A DNA stretch of 64,000 nt, taken from the NCBI RefSeq assembly GCF_000801105.2, contig NC_079519.1, forward strand, positions 27,193,288-27,257,287. The letters run 5' to 3'. This document shows positions 23,701 to 34,388 of this stretch, one piece after another. Below the pieces are notes generated by a model. It ran no database searches. It saw only the letters and a program-made list of their open reading frames with translations, and was not told the DNA's origin. The first letter of the stretch is position 1, and each line of letters begins with the position of its first letter. Source of the DNA: Raphanus sativus. Taxonomy: Eukaryota > Streptophyta > Magnoliopsida > Brassicales > Brassicaceae. The position numbers and the translations under genes are program-made.

Positions 23701-23928
23701 ATTTGGACTCTCACTCGGTACAGTCTTCAACCGGGGATGGGTTATTGTGTTTAACTGTCAATTGCAAGGTACAGCTACTAACACAAGCTAAATTTCTGTT
23801 ACCTAACCGGAATTTGAGTAAACCGAAACTGATATATATTTTAATGCTGATTGCAGCATAAAGGGACAAAAATAGCCACAACAGGAGTGATTCAAAATGC
23901 ACTTCAAAGAGTTGCATGGATATGTTAA
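20763..23928 (+). CDS. EGL3: bHLH transcription factor EGL3 (ENHANCER OF GLABRA3)
   Basis: Seven exons: 20763-20881, 21061-21333, 21865-21961, 22051-22122, 22459-23220, 23346-23768 and 23857-23928, giving 605 residues (Arabidopsis EGL3 is about 596). The N-terminal half is the MYC-type region that contacts R2R3-MYB partners; it contains NIQWSYGIFW, TEWYYLVCMSFVFN and GQPIWLCNAHTADSK. The bHLH lies at about 413-465 and spans the exon 5/6 junction. It starts with basic motif NHALSERKRREKLN, which keeps the H-E-R DNA-contact residues. An ACT-like domain (about 525-600) ends QRVAWIC. Known role of the family: with TTG1 (WD40) and MYB proteins it controls trichome and root-hair cell fate and anthocyanin synthesis in the nucleus. 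Position next to the CH-domain kinesin matches At1g63650. All splice sites are canonical and no lesion is visible, so the gene looks functional. Confidence 0.96.
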
Positions 23929-25410
23929 AGGTCTCACAATGTTTTAGATTGACAGAATTAGCTTTTATTCCGGTTTAATTTTCTAATCTTTGGTACTCAG
24001 ATATTTAAACCGGATTTTTTTTTGAGATTTTGAAAATCTTGGCAGATCCTTTGGAATTCTGGTAAAATAGAATTTCTTTTGGTTCATAACGTAGTCGTAG
24101 ACTAATATGAGTTCCTTAGTTGATATATAATGAAGGTAAATCAGATGATGCGAAATGAAACACTCGGCTTAGTTAGTACAGTATCTATTCTTGATGATAG
24201 TACGGTTTGCAAAAGAAAATAGAAGTAAAATTAGTAGCAAATGCCTATGTTGTGACTAGTTTAAGATTCTACCAAACAAATCATATACTAAAATCTAAAT
24301 AGATAGAAAATAGTTCGATTTCAATATTCTTTTGGTATATTTAGGAAAGTAGTGTTTTAAAGTATAGTTTGAAAATATAAAGATAAGATTGGTTGGTCAA
24401 AAGCTGCTAGGAAAGTGTTTTGTTCACAAAATACAATGCCTTAGTAAAAAGAAGTAATGTCAATTCAAATAATTGCAGCTAACACCACTGAGAAATTTGA
24501 ACATGCGTTACATATTTTAACAATTACTTTATCATAAAAAGAAGGAAGAAAATCTTAGCACAAGGAGTTGGACTGTATTTGGATTTCGTATGGTAGCATC
24601 CAAAATAAAGTCTATCTTTTTAGTAAGAAGATGTTAACTTTACTGCAAAGAATACAGAACGAGGTGTTAGAAAATTGGTTTGAGACCTTTCTTGATTTAG
24701 AACAAGAATAATAAAGGGGAAATTCTTTAATGAGATTGGTTGACATGGTAGATGGTCTCTAACATGATCCATCAGTTGGTGAAGTTGACGCTTCGTAGAT
24801 GGTTGTTTAGTAAAACACAATATTAATTTGTTCGAGAAGATTATGGACCTATGCATAGAACCTTTTTTTTTGGTTAACCAACAACATGTGTTGATCCAAC
24901 TAGTGTCTATAAAGGTGGCTATATACCAACTAGTTTGTATACATCAATTAATATGTATAAATTCGACTGTGACATGCATAACGATCCAGCTATAGCATGC
25001 ATAAGTTAAGACTATATAGCATGTGTCTGTAATGTACGATCCAGCTATTTGTGGGACACCATAATAACTATAATTCAAGGCTGATTTCTAAAGCTAGAAA
25101 GACTATGGACCCGAGTATCTGGAACATCCTAGCTAACTACTATATGTAGTAGTTCTACTACAACATATATGACCACATTGTGCAAACCTGCATATATAAT
25201 GAAAAAAATCTGACTACATCATGCATAAATCCAGTTATAATAACATACAAAATCCAACCTTCATTTCAGAGCCGTTGCAATTACAGTAATCAGTCATTTG
25301 TGTTACACTTTCGATAACATAAAGAGAAAACTGATCTTGAGCCAAAGCTGGCTGACTCGAGCCAATTGTTAGCATATGAAACTAGTATTAGACATGGACA
25401 TTTGGATCCT
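23929..25410. other. EGL3 3' flank and intergenic sequence
   Basis: The EGL3 3' UTR must lie at the beginning. The rest is AT-rich sequence with repeated short motifs (gatccagctat, caactagt) near 24,890-25,050. No gene is supported. Confidence 0.3.
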
Positions 25411-25735
25411 TGAGTGGGATTTTGGTAGGTTCTACTTGGATCCGGATCTTTTGCGTCAGATATTTGGATCAATATATTTAAGTACTTGAACTTTTTCGGT
25501 TTGGGGTTCGGGTAAGTTTCAACCGGGTCAAAGTCGTTTTGTGTCACAAAACTAAATACATGTACAGAACCTTGAGTGGGATTTTGGTAGGTTCTACTTG
25601 GATCCGGATCTTTTACGTCAGATATTTGGATCAATATATTTAAGTACTTGAACTTTTTCGGTTTGGGATTCGGGTAAGTTTCAACCGGGTCAAAGTCGTT
25701 TTGTGTCACAAAACTAAATACATGTACAGAGCCAG
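25411..25735. repeat. 162-bp tandem duplication
   Basis: Two nearly identical copies (25411-25572 and 25573-25735) start tgagtgggattttggtaggt and include ccgggtcaaagtcgttttgt. They differ at only a few bases, so the duplication is recent. The 139-codon minus-strand frame across it owes its internal repeat to this duplication and is probably not a protein. Confidence 0.85.
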
Positions 25736-26225
25736 TAAATTTATGTTATATGTTGGATTCGATCGGTTCAGATATTTAGGACCCGAAACATATTCATAGA
25801 CTTGAAAAATATTAAAACCTAAAAGAATATCCGCAAATATTTAAATATCTGAAAATACTGTAATTTTATGTGAAACCCGATCCGAACACATGAAATTTGA
25901 GAAAAATATCCAAAATAATATTTCTAAAATTTCAAAATTATACTCGAAAACCCAAACCCAAAACTTGAAAAAAAAAATTTGTAATGCCGAATGTATACCC
26001 ATGATACATGAAATGTTTGATGTATACAATTTTTTTGGATATTTCGGATATCCGATTGGATCTCGAGTAGTGTCAAGACCCAAAATGAGACCTGCAGATG
26101 AAAAAAATACCCAACATGTATTTTATTATATATCTGAATCTGAACCAAACATAGGTTGGAATGAGTTTGATTTAGGCTGGATTGTACAGTATGTGGGTCA
26201 ACTGGTCGACACGGTTCATGCAAAC

Positions 26226-26587
26226 TGATAGAGAGCGGAAGTTATAACTTCAAGATCAAAGGTTTGATCGAGAAGCCAATAACGTGTTTTTGAAGATAAC
26301 TTCAAAAACGGGATAAGAGGGCGCGGATACTCTTAGCAGTGTTCGTTAGAACTTTTTAGGGTTGCGAATACTCTTCGCAGTGCTTGTGAAAGCTCTTAAG
26401 AAAACCAATATCTTTATTAATTCAAGTCTGTCTTACAAAAGCCATAGTAGAGTTCTTTATATAGAACTCTTAAACCGTCATAGAAATCTTAAACCTAAAT
26501 AGAAAAGGAAAAACATAAACCTTAAGTAAAAAGGAAATAACTAGAAAGAAGGAAACGTGTCGTTTAAGTTATGATGCTGCTGCATCA
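26226..26587 (-). repeat. 3' LTR of the gypsy element
   Basis: 362 bp, matching 31135-31506. By eye there are about 13 substitutions, a 2-bp indel near one end and an 8-bp indel (gctgcatt motif) near the other, about 3.5-4% divergence. The pol frame runs 19 bases into it. Confidence 0.93.
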
Positions 26588-29500
26588 GGTCCCCCCGATT
26601 GAGAAGGATTCGCCCACGAATCTGGATCATCATTGTCGCCTTTGAACGGAGACAAATGCTTGATGTTGAAGACGTCAGACGTACGAAGGTGTGAAGGCAA
26701 CCTGACACGATACACATTCGGATTGATGCGTTCCACCACTTCGACTGGACCAAGCTTTTTAGACTTCAATTTATTGTAATCACGCAAGGGGAGTCGTTCT
26801 TTAGTTAAGTAAACCCAAACGAGATCACCTGGTTCGAAGATCAGCTCACGACGCTTGGTGTCTGCTGCAAGTTTGTATTTAGTCGTAGCCGATTCCAAAT
26901 GAGACTGCGCGAGCTTATGGACGTCTTGAAGGTTGGTAATAAAGTCAATGGCCTCTCCATGAAGGCGAGTTTTGTCTGGTGCAGTCGAAAGATCCAACGG
27001 ACCACGAGGAACAATACCATACACAACACGGAACAGTGAGAAACCTGTACTGCGATTAGTGGCATGATTGTGTGCAAACTCCGCCTGTCCAAGCTTAGTG
27101 TCCCATGATTTTATGTTATCTCCCACAAGACAACGAAGTAAATTACCCAAAGAACGGTTTACAACCTCCGTTTGACCATCAGTCTGAGGATGGTAAGCCG
27201 AGCTCATGTCAAGAGAAGTACCTACTAATTTCCATAACGAACGCCAAAAGTGACTGAGAAACCGTGTGTCTCGATCGGAGACAATAGATGTTGGTAACCC
27301 ATGCAATCTATAGATCTCGCGAAAGAATAAAGTAGCAACACTAACAGCATCAGTGGTCTTCTTGCACGCAATAAAGTGTACCATCTTTGAAAAACGATCA
27401 ACCACTACAAATATAGAATCGTGTCCACGCTGGATTCGAGGGAGACCCAACACAAAATCCATGCTTACGTCGGACCAAGGCTGAGTAGGGATGGGAAGCG
27501 GAAGATATAAACCCGCATTGGAAGCTTTTCCTTTAGCCACTTGGCAGATACGACAACGCTCGACGAACCTTTCCACATCTCTTCGCAATGTAGGCCAAAA
27601 ATAAGACTCCATAACTAATTGCAGCGTTCTATCTCTGCCCACATGACCTTCCGTGTGAAGTTCTCGAATGATCTCCAATCGCAGGCTGCATTGCGGAACA
27701 CATAAGCGAAGGTCTTTAAAAAGGAAATCCTCATGAAGGATGTAGTCGCGTGATAACCCTTGTGAAGCTTCAGCAAAAATTCGCCCAAAAAATGGATCCG
27801 TAGGATATAACTCGGCAAAGGAGGCGAATCCAAGAACCTTGGTGTGCATTGTAGTAAGCAACCCATGACGGCGACTGAGTGCATCAGCTACACGATTAGA
27901 TTTCCCAGACTGGTGTTTAATAGAAAATGTGAATTGTTGTAAATATGCAATCCACGAAGTGTGCCTGGACGAAACTTTTGCTTGACTGTCAAGATGGCGT
28001 AAAGCATCGTGATCAGTAAATAAAACAAACTCTCGGTGGACTAAGTAATGATGCCAATGTTTGATAGCCTGGACTATGGCATAGAATTCTACGTCATACG
28101 TATTGTATCGTCCACGAGCACCTGCAAGCTTCTCACTATAAAATGCCACGGGTCGTCCCTGTTGGCTTAATACTGCCTCAATGCCCAGCTTAGAGGCGTC
28201 ACAGTGGAGCTCGAATGGTAAAGAGAAGTCGGGAAGGACAAGGATCAGAGCCGTCGTTAGTTTTTGTTTGATGAGAACAAACGCCTCTGTCGCCTCTTGC
28301 GTCCATTCAAACTTTCCGTCTTTCATGCAGCTCGTAATAGGTGCCATGATAGCACTAAAGTGATTGACAAATCGTCGATAGAACGATGCCAACCCATGAA
28401 AACTACGGACCTCAGTCACAGTCTTTGGAATAGGCCACGATTGAACTGCTTCAATTTTGGATTGATCGACGGCCAAACCCTTGTCAGAAACGACATAACC
28501 CAGAAAGAGTACCTTGTTGACGCCAAACTCACACTTCTGTTTTGCTGCAAAAAGCTGTTCGGTGCGAACTTTGCGCAAGTGCTCTGTATGCTCAGCCAGT
28601 GATATGCTAAAGATCAAGATATCATCAAAATATACCACCACGAAGCGTCCAATAAAGGGCTGTAATGCTTGATTCATGATGCGCATGAATGTGCTAGGTG
28701 CATTAGACAATCCAAAAGGCATGACTAACCATTCAAAGAGGCCTTCTCGAGTTTTAAAAGCTGTCTTCCATTCATCACCGGGACGAATACGGATCTGATG
28801 GTAACCACTTTTTAGATCGATCTTTGAAAATATTTTTGCAGTGCCAATCTGATCCAAGAGATCATCAAGCCGTGGGATGGGGAACCGATAATGAACTGTG
28901 ATCTTGTTGATTACACGTCTATCAACACACATGCGCCAAGATCCATCTTTCTTAGATATTAAAAGAGCTGGCATGGCACACGGACTAAGGCTTTCTTTAA
29001 TGTGGCCTTTGCGTAAAAGATCCTCGACCTGTCGTCTCAACTCTTCATGCTCCATTGGACTCATTCGGTAATGAGGTCGATTAGGCAATGTTGCTCCTGG
29101 CACTAAGTCGATGTGGTGTTGTATGTCTCGAAGTGGTGGGAGTCCGTCGGGTAGTTCCTTTGGGAAGACGTCACCGAATTCTTGCAGTACCTCGTCCAAA
29201 GATGAGGCGAGTGGAGCTGGAAGAAGTGGGTGTGTGCTAGCTGGAAATAGAGCGAATGCCCTGCCTTCATTACGAAGTTCCGAGATGAACTCCTTATAGG
29301 AACACAAGAGGGATGTGGGCGGTGCGGTTGGTGGTGTTTTGGTGTGGTCTTGTTGCGCCGTCGGTGAAGAACCCATTGGTGTCTCCTGGGAAGGTACAAG
29401 CACGATGTGACGATTGTCTCACACAAAACTATATGTGTTTTTAACTCCATCATGAATTATTTTGCGGTCAAATTCCCATGGTCGTCCTAACAGAAGGTGA

Positions 29501-29996
29501 CAGAAATCGACTGGAGCAATGTCACAATATATGCGATCACTGTAGTGTTTCCCCACCGAGAAAGGAACAATTGCCCGCTGAGTGATACGGATAGTGGCTG
29601 TATTATTAAGCCAACCCAGATTATAAGGCGCGGGATGTGTTTCACGTGTGATGCCCAATTTTTCCACTGCTTCTTCAGAGACAACATTACGACAGCTGCC
29701 GGAGTCAATGACAAAGCTGCATACGCGGTCTTTAATGGTACAGCTGGATCGGAAAATATTAGTTCTTAACCATTTATCATCATGTCGCAGTGGTGTAGGA
29801 CAAGATCGATGGAGAACTAATAGGCGTCCACTGTCTCTGGGCGTTTGGTGGCTCGTTGTGTCACGCGTTTGATCCTCCTCCTCTTGTGAATCGTAGACGT
29901 CCTGAGCCTCGACAGAATCATCAACCACCAATCCTCTACATGTGGAGTGAGGGCAAGCATTTAAATGGTGCCCAGGTTCTCCACAACCGTAGCATC
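26569..29996 (-). pseudogene. pol of the gypsy element (protease, RT, RNase H, integrase), interrupted
   Basis: From 29996 the frame reads a zinc knuckle CYGCGEPGHHLNAC, then the protease with its active-site FVIDSGSC. A TGA (about 29419-29421) then replaces the sense codon expected between NTYSFV and DNRHIVLVP. The same frame continues for about 944 codons. It contains reverse transcriptase (VDRRVINKITVHYRFPIPRL, catalytic YFDD), RNase H (LHCDAS) and integrase (HHCC zinc site with H..H and CRICQ, then the D, D, E catalytic triad in MDFV, SDRDTRF and TEVVNR). It ends with a FNIKHLSPF-type tail without a chromodomain. The stop and the frame break after gag mean no continuous polyprotein can be made. 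Confidence 0.92.
26588..26603 (-). other. Polypurine tract of the gypsy element
   Basis: The plus strand reads ggtccccccgattgag, so the coding strand has a GGGGGGACC run directly upstream of the 3' LTR, the expected plus-strand primer position. Confidence 0.75.
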
Positions 29997-31088
29997 TTAC
30001 TGTATTTGGACGCGTGGTTCATCCTGGGTGGCGGGTTTGGTTGTTGAATTTGATGCGTCTCCTGTCTCTTTAATGGAAGTGGATGGAGTGTTGCTGCTGG
30101 AAGTGTCTTGCGTACGAGACCGAGAAGAAGATGGATTCCAGTTAGAAGTTTTTGATTGTTGTTCAAAGGAAGCCGCGCGACGATGTGCTTCTCCGACCGT
30201 AGAGGGGTCAAATTGTGCTATCGATGTTTGAAGCTGCGTTCGTAAACCTCCAATAAAACGCGAAACTAGCTGGATTTGGCTGTCATTAATCTCGTTTCGA
30301 GTTAATAATAAGGCAAATTCTTCTGCATATTCATCCACAGTACGGCTACCTTGGCGGAGATTTTGCAATCTCATGTACATTGTTCGCTCATAGTTGTGTG
30401 GTAAGAAGGTTTTCCGAAGATGTTTAGTTAGCTTCTCCCATGACTGGATTGGAGTTTTGCCAGTACGAGAACGAGTTGTTTTGAGCTGCTTCCACCAAGT
30501 TGCGGCGTGCCCTCGGAAACGCATTGCGACAAGAGGAACGCGACGGGCCGGCGGAACTTGCTTGAAATCAAGGATTTCCTCGACCGAGATCAACCAAACA
30601 ACGAGATCATCGCCTTTTAGACCACCATGAAACTCTGGTATATCAACCTTAATATTTTTCTCCCATCGATTATTCATCATGTCTCGTTGGCGTAGATCAT
30701 CACGGTATACGCGCCTGTGATCTTCTTCTTCTTCTTCGTAGATGTCACGAGCTCGTGCATCATCAATTCGGTGATGATGTTGTTGTTGATGCTGGGGATG
30801 GCGAAGAGGGTGTTGATGGTGGGGCTGAGGTTGGTGTTGTGGTAATGGAAGGTTCTGTGGCTGTGGCGCCGGTGCGATTGGCTGCGCTGGAAGGTCCAAG
30901 CGAGTTGTGACCATGGTGGTTAAGCCGTTGATTTGCGCCGTTAGTGCCACCATATTATCGCTAAGCTGCTGGAGAGAGGCTTGCATCGACGTCTGAATGG
31001 TAGTGGCGAAAGATGCTTGCATCTCTAACATCAGGGCTCGTAATTCTGTTAAATCCTGAGAAGTTCCCTCTGTCGTTTTCTTTGTCAT
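29997..31088 (-). CDS. gag-like protein of the gypsy element
   Basis: From the ATG at 31086-31088 the frame encodes about 363 residues. It has an N-terminal coiled region, a Gln/His/Pro-rich stretch, an Arg/Glu/Asp-rich segment and the retrotransposon gag core (VDIPEFHGG, FRGHAATWWKQL, FLPHNYERTMYMRLQNLRQGS). The frame stops just before the zinc knuckle, which lies in the next phase. This is most simply a small indel in an originally continuous gag-pol frame. Plant gypsy gag forms the virus-like particle shell. Confidence 0.85.
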   Translation of the reverse strand: MTKKTTEGTSQDLTELRALMLEMQASFATTIQTSMQASLQQLSDNMVALTAQINGLTTMVTTRLDLPAQPIAPAPQPQNLPLPQHQPQPHHQHPLRHPQHQQQHHHRIDDARARDIYEEEEEDHRRVYRDDLRQRDMMNNRWEKNIKVDIPEFHGGLKGDDLVVWLISVEEILDFKQVPPARRVPLVAMRFRGHAATWWKQLKTTRSRTGKTPIQSWEKLTKHLRKTFLPHNYERTMYMRLQNLRQGSRTVDEYAEEFALLLTRNEINDSQIQLVSRFIGGLRTQLQTSIAQFDPSTVGEAHRRAASFEQQSKTSNWNPSSSRSRTQDTSSSNTPSTSIKETGDASNSTTKPATQDEPRVQIQ

Positions 31089-31117
31089 GATGACGAGAGA
31101 AGGAAACCAGAAACGTA

Positions 31118-31134
31118 CTGATTCTGATACCAAC
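31118..31134 (-). other. Primer-binding site (initiator tRNA-Met)
   Basis: Read on the minus strand immediately after the 5' LTR, the sequence is TTGGTATCAGAATC. It matches TGGTATCAGAGC, the complement of the 3' end of initiator tRNA-Met, with a small mismatch at the distal end. It primes minus-strand DNA synthesis in many plant LTR elements. Confidence 0.85.
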
Positions 31135-31506
31135 TGATAGAGAGCGGAAGCTATGTAACTTCAAGATCAAGGGTTTGATCGAGAAGCCAATAACGTTTTT
31201 TTGAAGATAACTTCAAAAACGGGATAAGAGGGTGCGAATACTCTTCGCAGTGTTTGTTAGAACTCTTTAGGGTTGCGAATACTCTTCGCAGTGCTTGTGA
31301 AAGCTCTTAAGAAAACCAATATCTTTATTAATTCAAGTCTGTCTTACAAAAGCCATAGTAGAGTTCTTTATATAGAACTTTTAAACCGTAATAGAAATCT
31401 TAAACCTAAATAGAAAAGGAAAAACATAAACCTTAAGTAAAAAGGAAATAACTAGAAAGAAGCAAACTTGTCGTTTAAGTTATGATGCTGCATTGCTGCT
31501 GCATCA
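31135..31506 (-). repeat. 5' LTR of the gypsy element
   Basis: 372 bp, the partner of 26226-26587. It is followed by caaac, the second copy of the target duplication. The element sits 231 bp from the end of the GMP synthase pseudogene. Confidence 0.93.
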
Positions 31507-31737
31507 CAAACTATGTACAAGACATTTTTTCCTTACTAATGTAAGTTCATCACATTTATGTCACGCGAGTTTTAGATCAATAATTGTTTTATCAGAAAAC
31601 CAGAGACTGCTTGTTATAGAAAGTATGTATTATCACCATCCGTGTTAGATGGTTGATGATGAATAACAATCTTTTTTTACATGGTCGAAGAATTGCAGAC
31701 ATCCATACACCAAAATTTCCAAATTGATCTGATTATT

Positions 31738-33240
31738 TTATTCCCATTCGATCGTTGAAGGAGGCTGTTACAGATTTTCCGAGGCTTGTGCTCAAAATTG
31801 AACCTGCAATAACATCACCAATCTCAGTACACTGTCACTCTAGAAATTTGCGTTTGCGTTTACACCGCAATAAACAAGCAACAAATAAGGACACCAATAA
31901 AAGTAGCATTGAACACAAATATATGACTTTAGATACCTAAAATAATCAGTTCTAAAATGCTCTAATAAACCATACTCATACCTATAATTCCACAATAAAT
32001 GAATTAACCAACTTTATAATATTAGGTAGACAAAAAAGTACTCAAGTATTCACATCAACATAGTAGCAAGTTGAAATATCAAATGCATTTTATATATGTA
32101 TGCATCAGTATAAAGAAAAGAAAGAAGCTTACCAATCTGCAGTCATTCTGTCTTGGCTTGTAACTGCCCGAAGAGCAACAACATGAGAATGTGTTCTCCT
32201 GTCTCCTTGGACTTCAACTGATCTTACAGGCAAGAACACTGCAAAAGCTCTCATCAACCTGAGGATATATGACTAACAAAAAAAAACAGATAAATGAGTG
32301 TTAGGGGTATGGTGTCAGCTCAAGGTTCTAGATAAACTTGCTTGACGAAAAACCTCAAGTGCATTTCCTTGAGTTAGATTGCCCAAGACTTTAACAGCCA
32401 GTCCTGGACATGGGAATGGGTGACGCTTCAAGAATCCCACGGGAACATTCAAGATTCTTCCTAGCTCACAAATCTTTATCGCACAAACGAAACACACCAA
32501 AGAAAAATATATCAAACAAAACTCTAGTAGAACACTTGACAGTTGCAGGAAAAAAAAGACAACAGTAACACACCTCGTCTTTGGATAGAAGCTTGAGTGG
32601 TTCAATGAGCTTCAGTTTCATGTTTTTAGGGAGCCCTCTGACGCTATGATGACTTTTCATGGTGTGTGAATGAGTCCTATCGGTTCCCGGGGGAGGGCAA
32701 GACTCAGTCACAGCAGGCTTCTTCCCATGCTTTTTTCTCTAACTCCTGGGCAAAGTGATTGGTTGATGAACTACTTTCCAATTATGTTCCTCTTCGTCTC
32801 TGGATCCACTACGCCTTTGAGCTGACTCAAGAACTGCTCGGATGCGTCTACACATGCAGCAGGTAGATGCAAGTCTCTCTCAAAGGTATCCATCACCCGT
32901 TCTTGCTCCTTATACCTACAAAGGTGCATAGTCAATGAATAATTTCTTATTCTCTGACCTTAATGGTCCGTTGTCGACAAAGATATAATGAAGCCTATCT
33001 CCAATTGCCTTGTGAACAAGAGTTGCGGCAACAGTAGAGTCCACCCTCGTCACAAAGCGCAGATGACATGTTCATCAGATGCAACGGCTTTGTTAATCAC
33101 TTTGATCTCTTCTTCCACCAGATCCTCCATCTTCCAGTCTGCAGATACTCCACACACATCAAATAGGAAATGCTTAAGTGTTTCCATCCCTTTTGGTGAA
33201 TGTGTAACCAGCAAAAAGCCATTCATCATATGCTGGAAAT
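31738..33240 (-). pseudogene. GMP synthase (glutamine-hydrolysing) pseudogene, C-terminal part only
   Basis: Minus-strand blocks match plant GMP synthase in order: VTHSPKGMETLKHFLFDVCG and [22 protein letters not shown]; then [11 protein letters not shown]; a block with [40 protein letters not shown] with [16 protein letters not shown]; and a final PPSTIEWE with a stop at 31738-31740. The enzyme makes GMP from XMP. Lesions: the N-terminal glutamine amidotransferase half is absent; the ATP-loop SGGVDS is destroyed by small indels, giving TGA at 33050-33052; an A6 run (32731-32736) shifts frame; about 11 residues are lost before ESCPPPG; a stretch is lost after QVDE; and the last exon has two internal deletions. 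Position between EGL3 and the TRM gene corresponds to At1g63660. It cannot encode an enzyme. Confidence 0.92.
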
Positions 33241-33724
33241 TTACATTTATCAGACTCTAACACCTCCAATTAATTAACACTTTTTCACTTGTCAGAGAAA
33301 AACAGAACATGAATTGCTTGGCAGCTGATGAATCCTCTCATGTTTCTTCAGACATACTATTCTTTAAGATATGGATAGTTAACATGCCGAAGAACCAAAC
33401 TTCATCATCTGTAAACCCTAAATCCACTACATATCCAACACAAACCATTTCATAATAAACTAGAAATTTACATAAACAAACTAACCAATGCTTTTCAGTT
33501 CTCATAACATCCACTTACCAACAAAACTCTAACCAATGCTTTTCAGTTCCCATCACATCATTTTCCAACGTTCACAATTCATTACATTAGTTATTGATTT
33601 TTAGTGGATTGGCGGTTTGCAGGTGACTAGTGCATGAAGATTTAATTATTATTATTATTATTTTTTTTTTTTATAAACCTTATCGGCTGATCCGGTCGGC
33701 TCCGGGAAGAACGCACTTAGTGCT
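33241..33724. other. Upstream of the GMP synthase pseudogene
   Basis: I searched the minus strand for the missing glutamine amidotransferase exons and saw none. Two near-copies of a 40-50 bp segment with aaccaatgcttttcagtt occur at 33,480-33,560, and an AT/T-rich run lies at 33,640-33,673. Confidence 0.35.
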
Positions 33725-34388
33725 ACAGAGTTTCTGTAGACTGAATATATACCACACTGCCTAGCCCAAATTTAGAATACATTTCGATTAATGCCAGTGG
33801 ATGAACCGATCATCTTTTACGATCCATCATGTAAACCACTCAGACCAAAACCCAATCCCAAAATAGCCAAGTAATGAATATACATATATTATTAAATATT
33901 AAATACAAAATTATTTGTCCAAAATCTGGGCGTAGCCTGACAGAATTTCTAGTACATGTCCATCACTTTCATAGGAAAATATTACAAGGCTTTGATAATA
34001 TTTAGTAAATACTACAATACTAGAATAAGATCCGCGACTTGCACGAGGTGAATATACAGAGTTTCTGTAGACTGAATATATACCACACTGCCTAGCCCGA
34101 ACTTAGAATACATTCCGATTAATGCCAGTGGATGAACCGATCATCTTTTACGATCCACTATGTAAACCACTCAGACCAAAATCCAATCCCAAAATAGCCA
34201 AGTAATGAATATACATGTATTATTAAATATTAAATACAAAATTATTTGTCCAAAATCTGGGCGTAGCCTGACAGAATTTCTAGTACATGTCCATCACTTT
34301 CATAGGAAAATATTACAAGGCTTTGGTAATATTTACTAAATACTACAATACTAGAACAAGACCCGCGACTTGTGCGGGATGAATATAC
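33725..34388. repeat. 331-bp tandem duplication including a Helitron end
   Basis: Two copies (about 33725-34057 and 34056-34388) start acagagtttctgtagactg and run through tgggcgtagcctgacagaa to a CTAG (34020 and 34351) followed by a gatccgcgacttg / gacccgcgacttg hairpin stem. Copy two continues into a full Helitron, whereas copy one contains only its terminal 35-40 bp. The duplication therefore came after the Helitron insertion. Confidence 0.88.

Larger units (their letters stand above)
26226..31506 (-). mobile_element. Ty3/gypsy LTR retrotransposon, complete but inactivated
   Basis: A 5.28-kb element bounded by LTRs (26226-26587 and 31135-31506) that begin TG and end CA, flanked by the 5-bp target duplication caaac (26221-26225 and 31507-31511). 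Inside the 5' (right) LTR is a primer-binding site matching initiator tRNA-Met. Next to the 3' (left) LTR is a polypurine tract. Coding order is gag, CCHC zinc knuckle, protease, reverse transcriptase, RNase H, integrase, which is the Ty3/gypsy order. A frame change after gag and an in-frame stop between protease and reverse transcriptase make it non-autonomous. Clade is not assigned; no chromodomain is evident. Confidence 0.95.

Noticed and set aside
25290..25709. 139-codon frame with internal repeat
   Set aside because: The repeat is due to the 162-bp DNA duplication. The frame has no recognisable domain.
32315..32711. GMP synthase as an expressed short protein
   Set aside because: The open pieces are exon remnants separated by stops, frame changes and deletions, without a start codon or ATP-loop.
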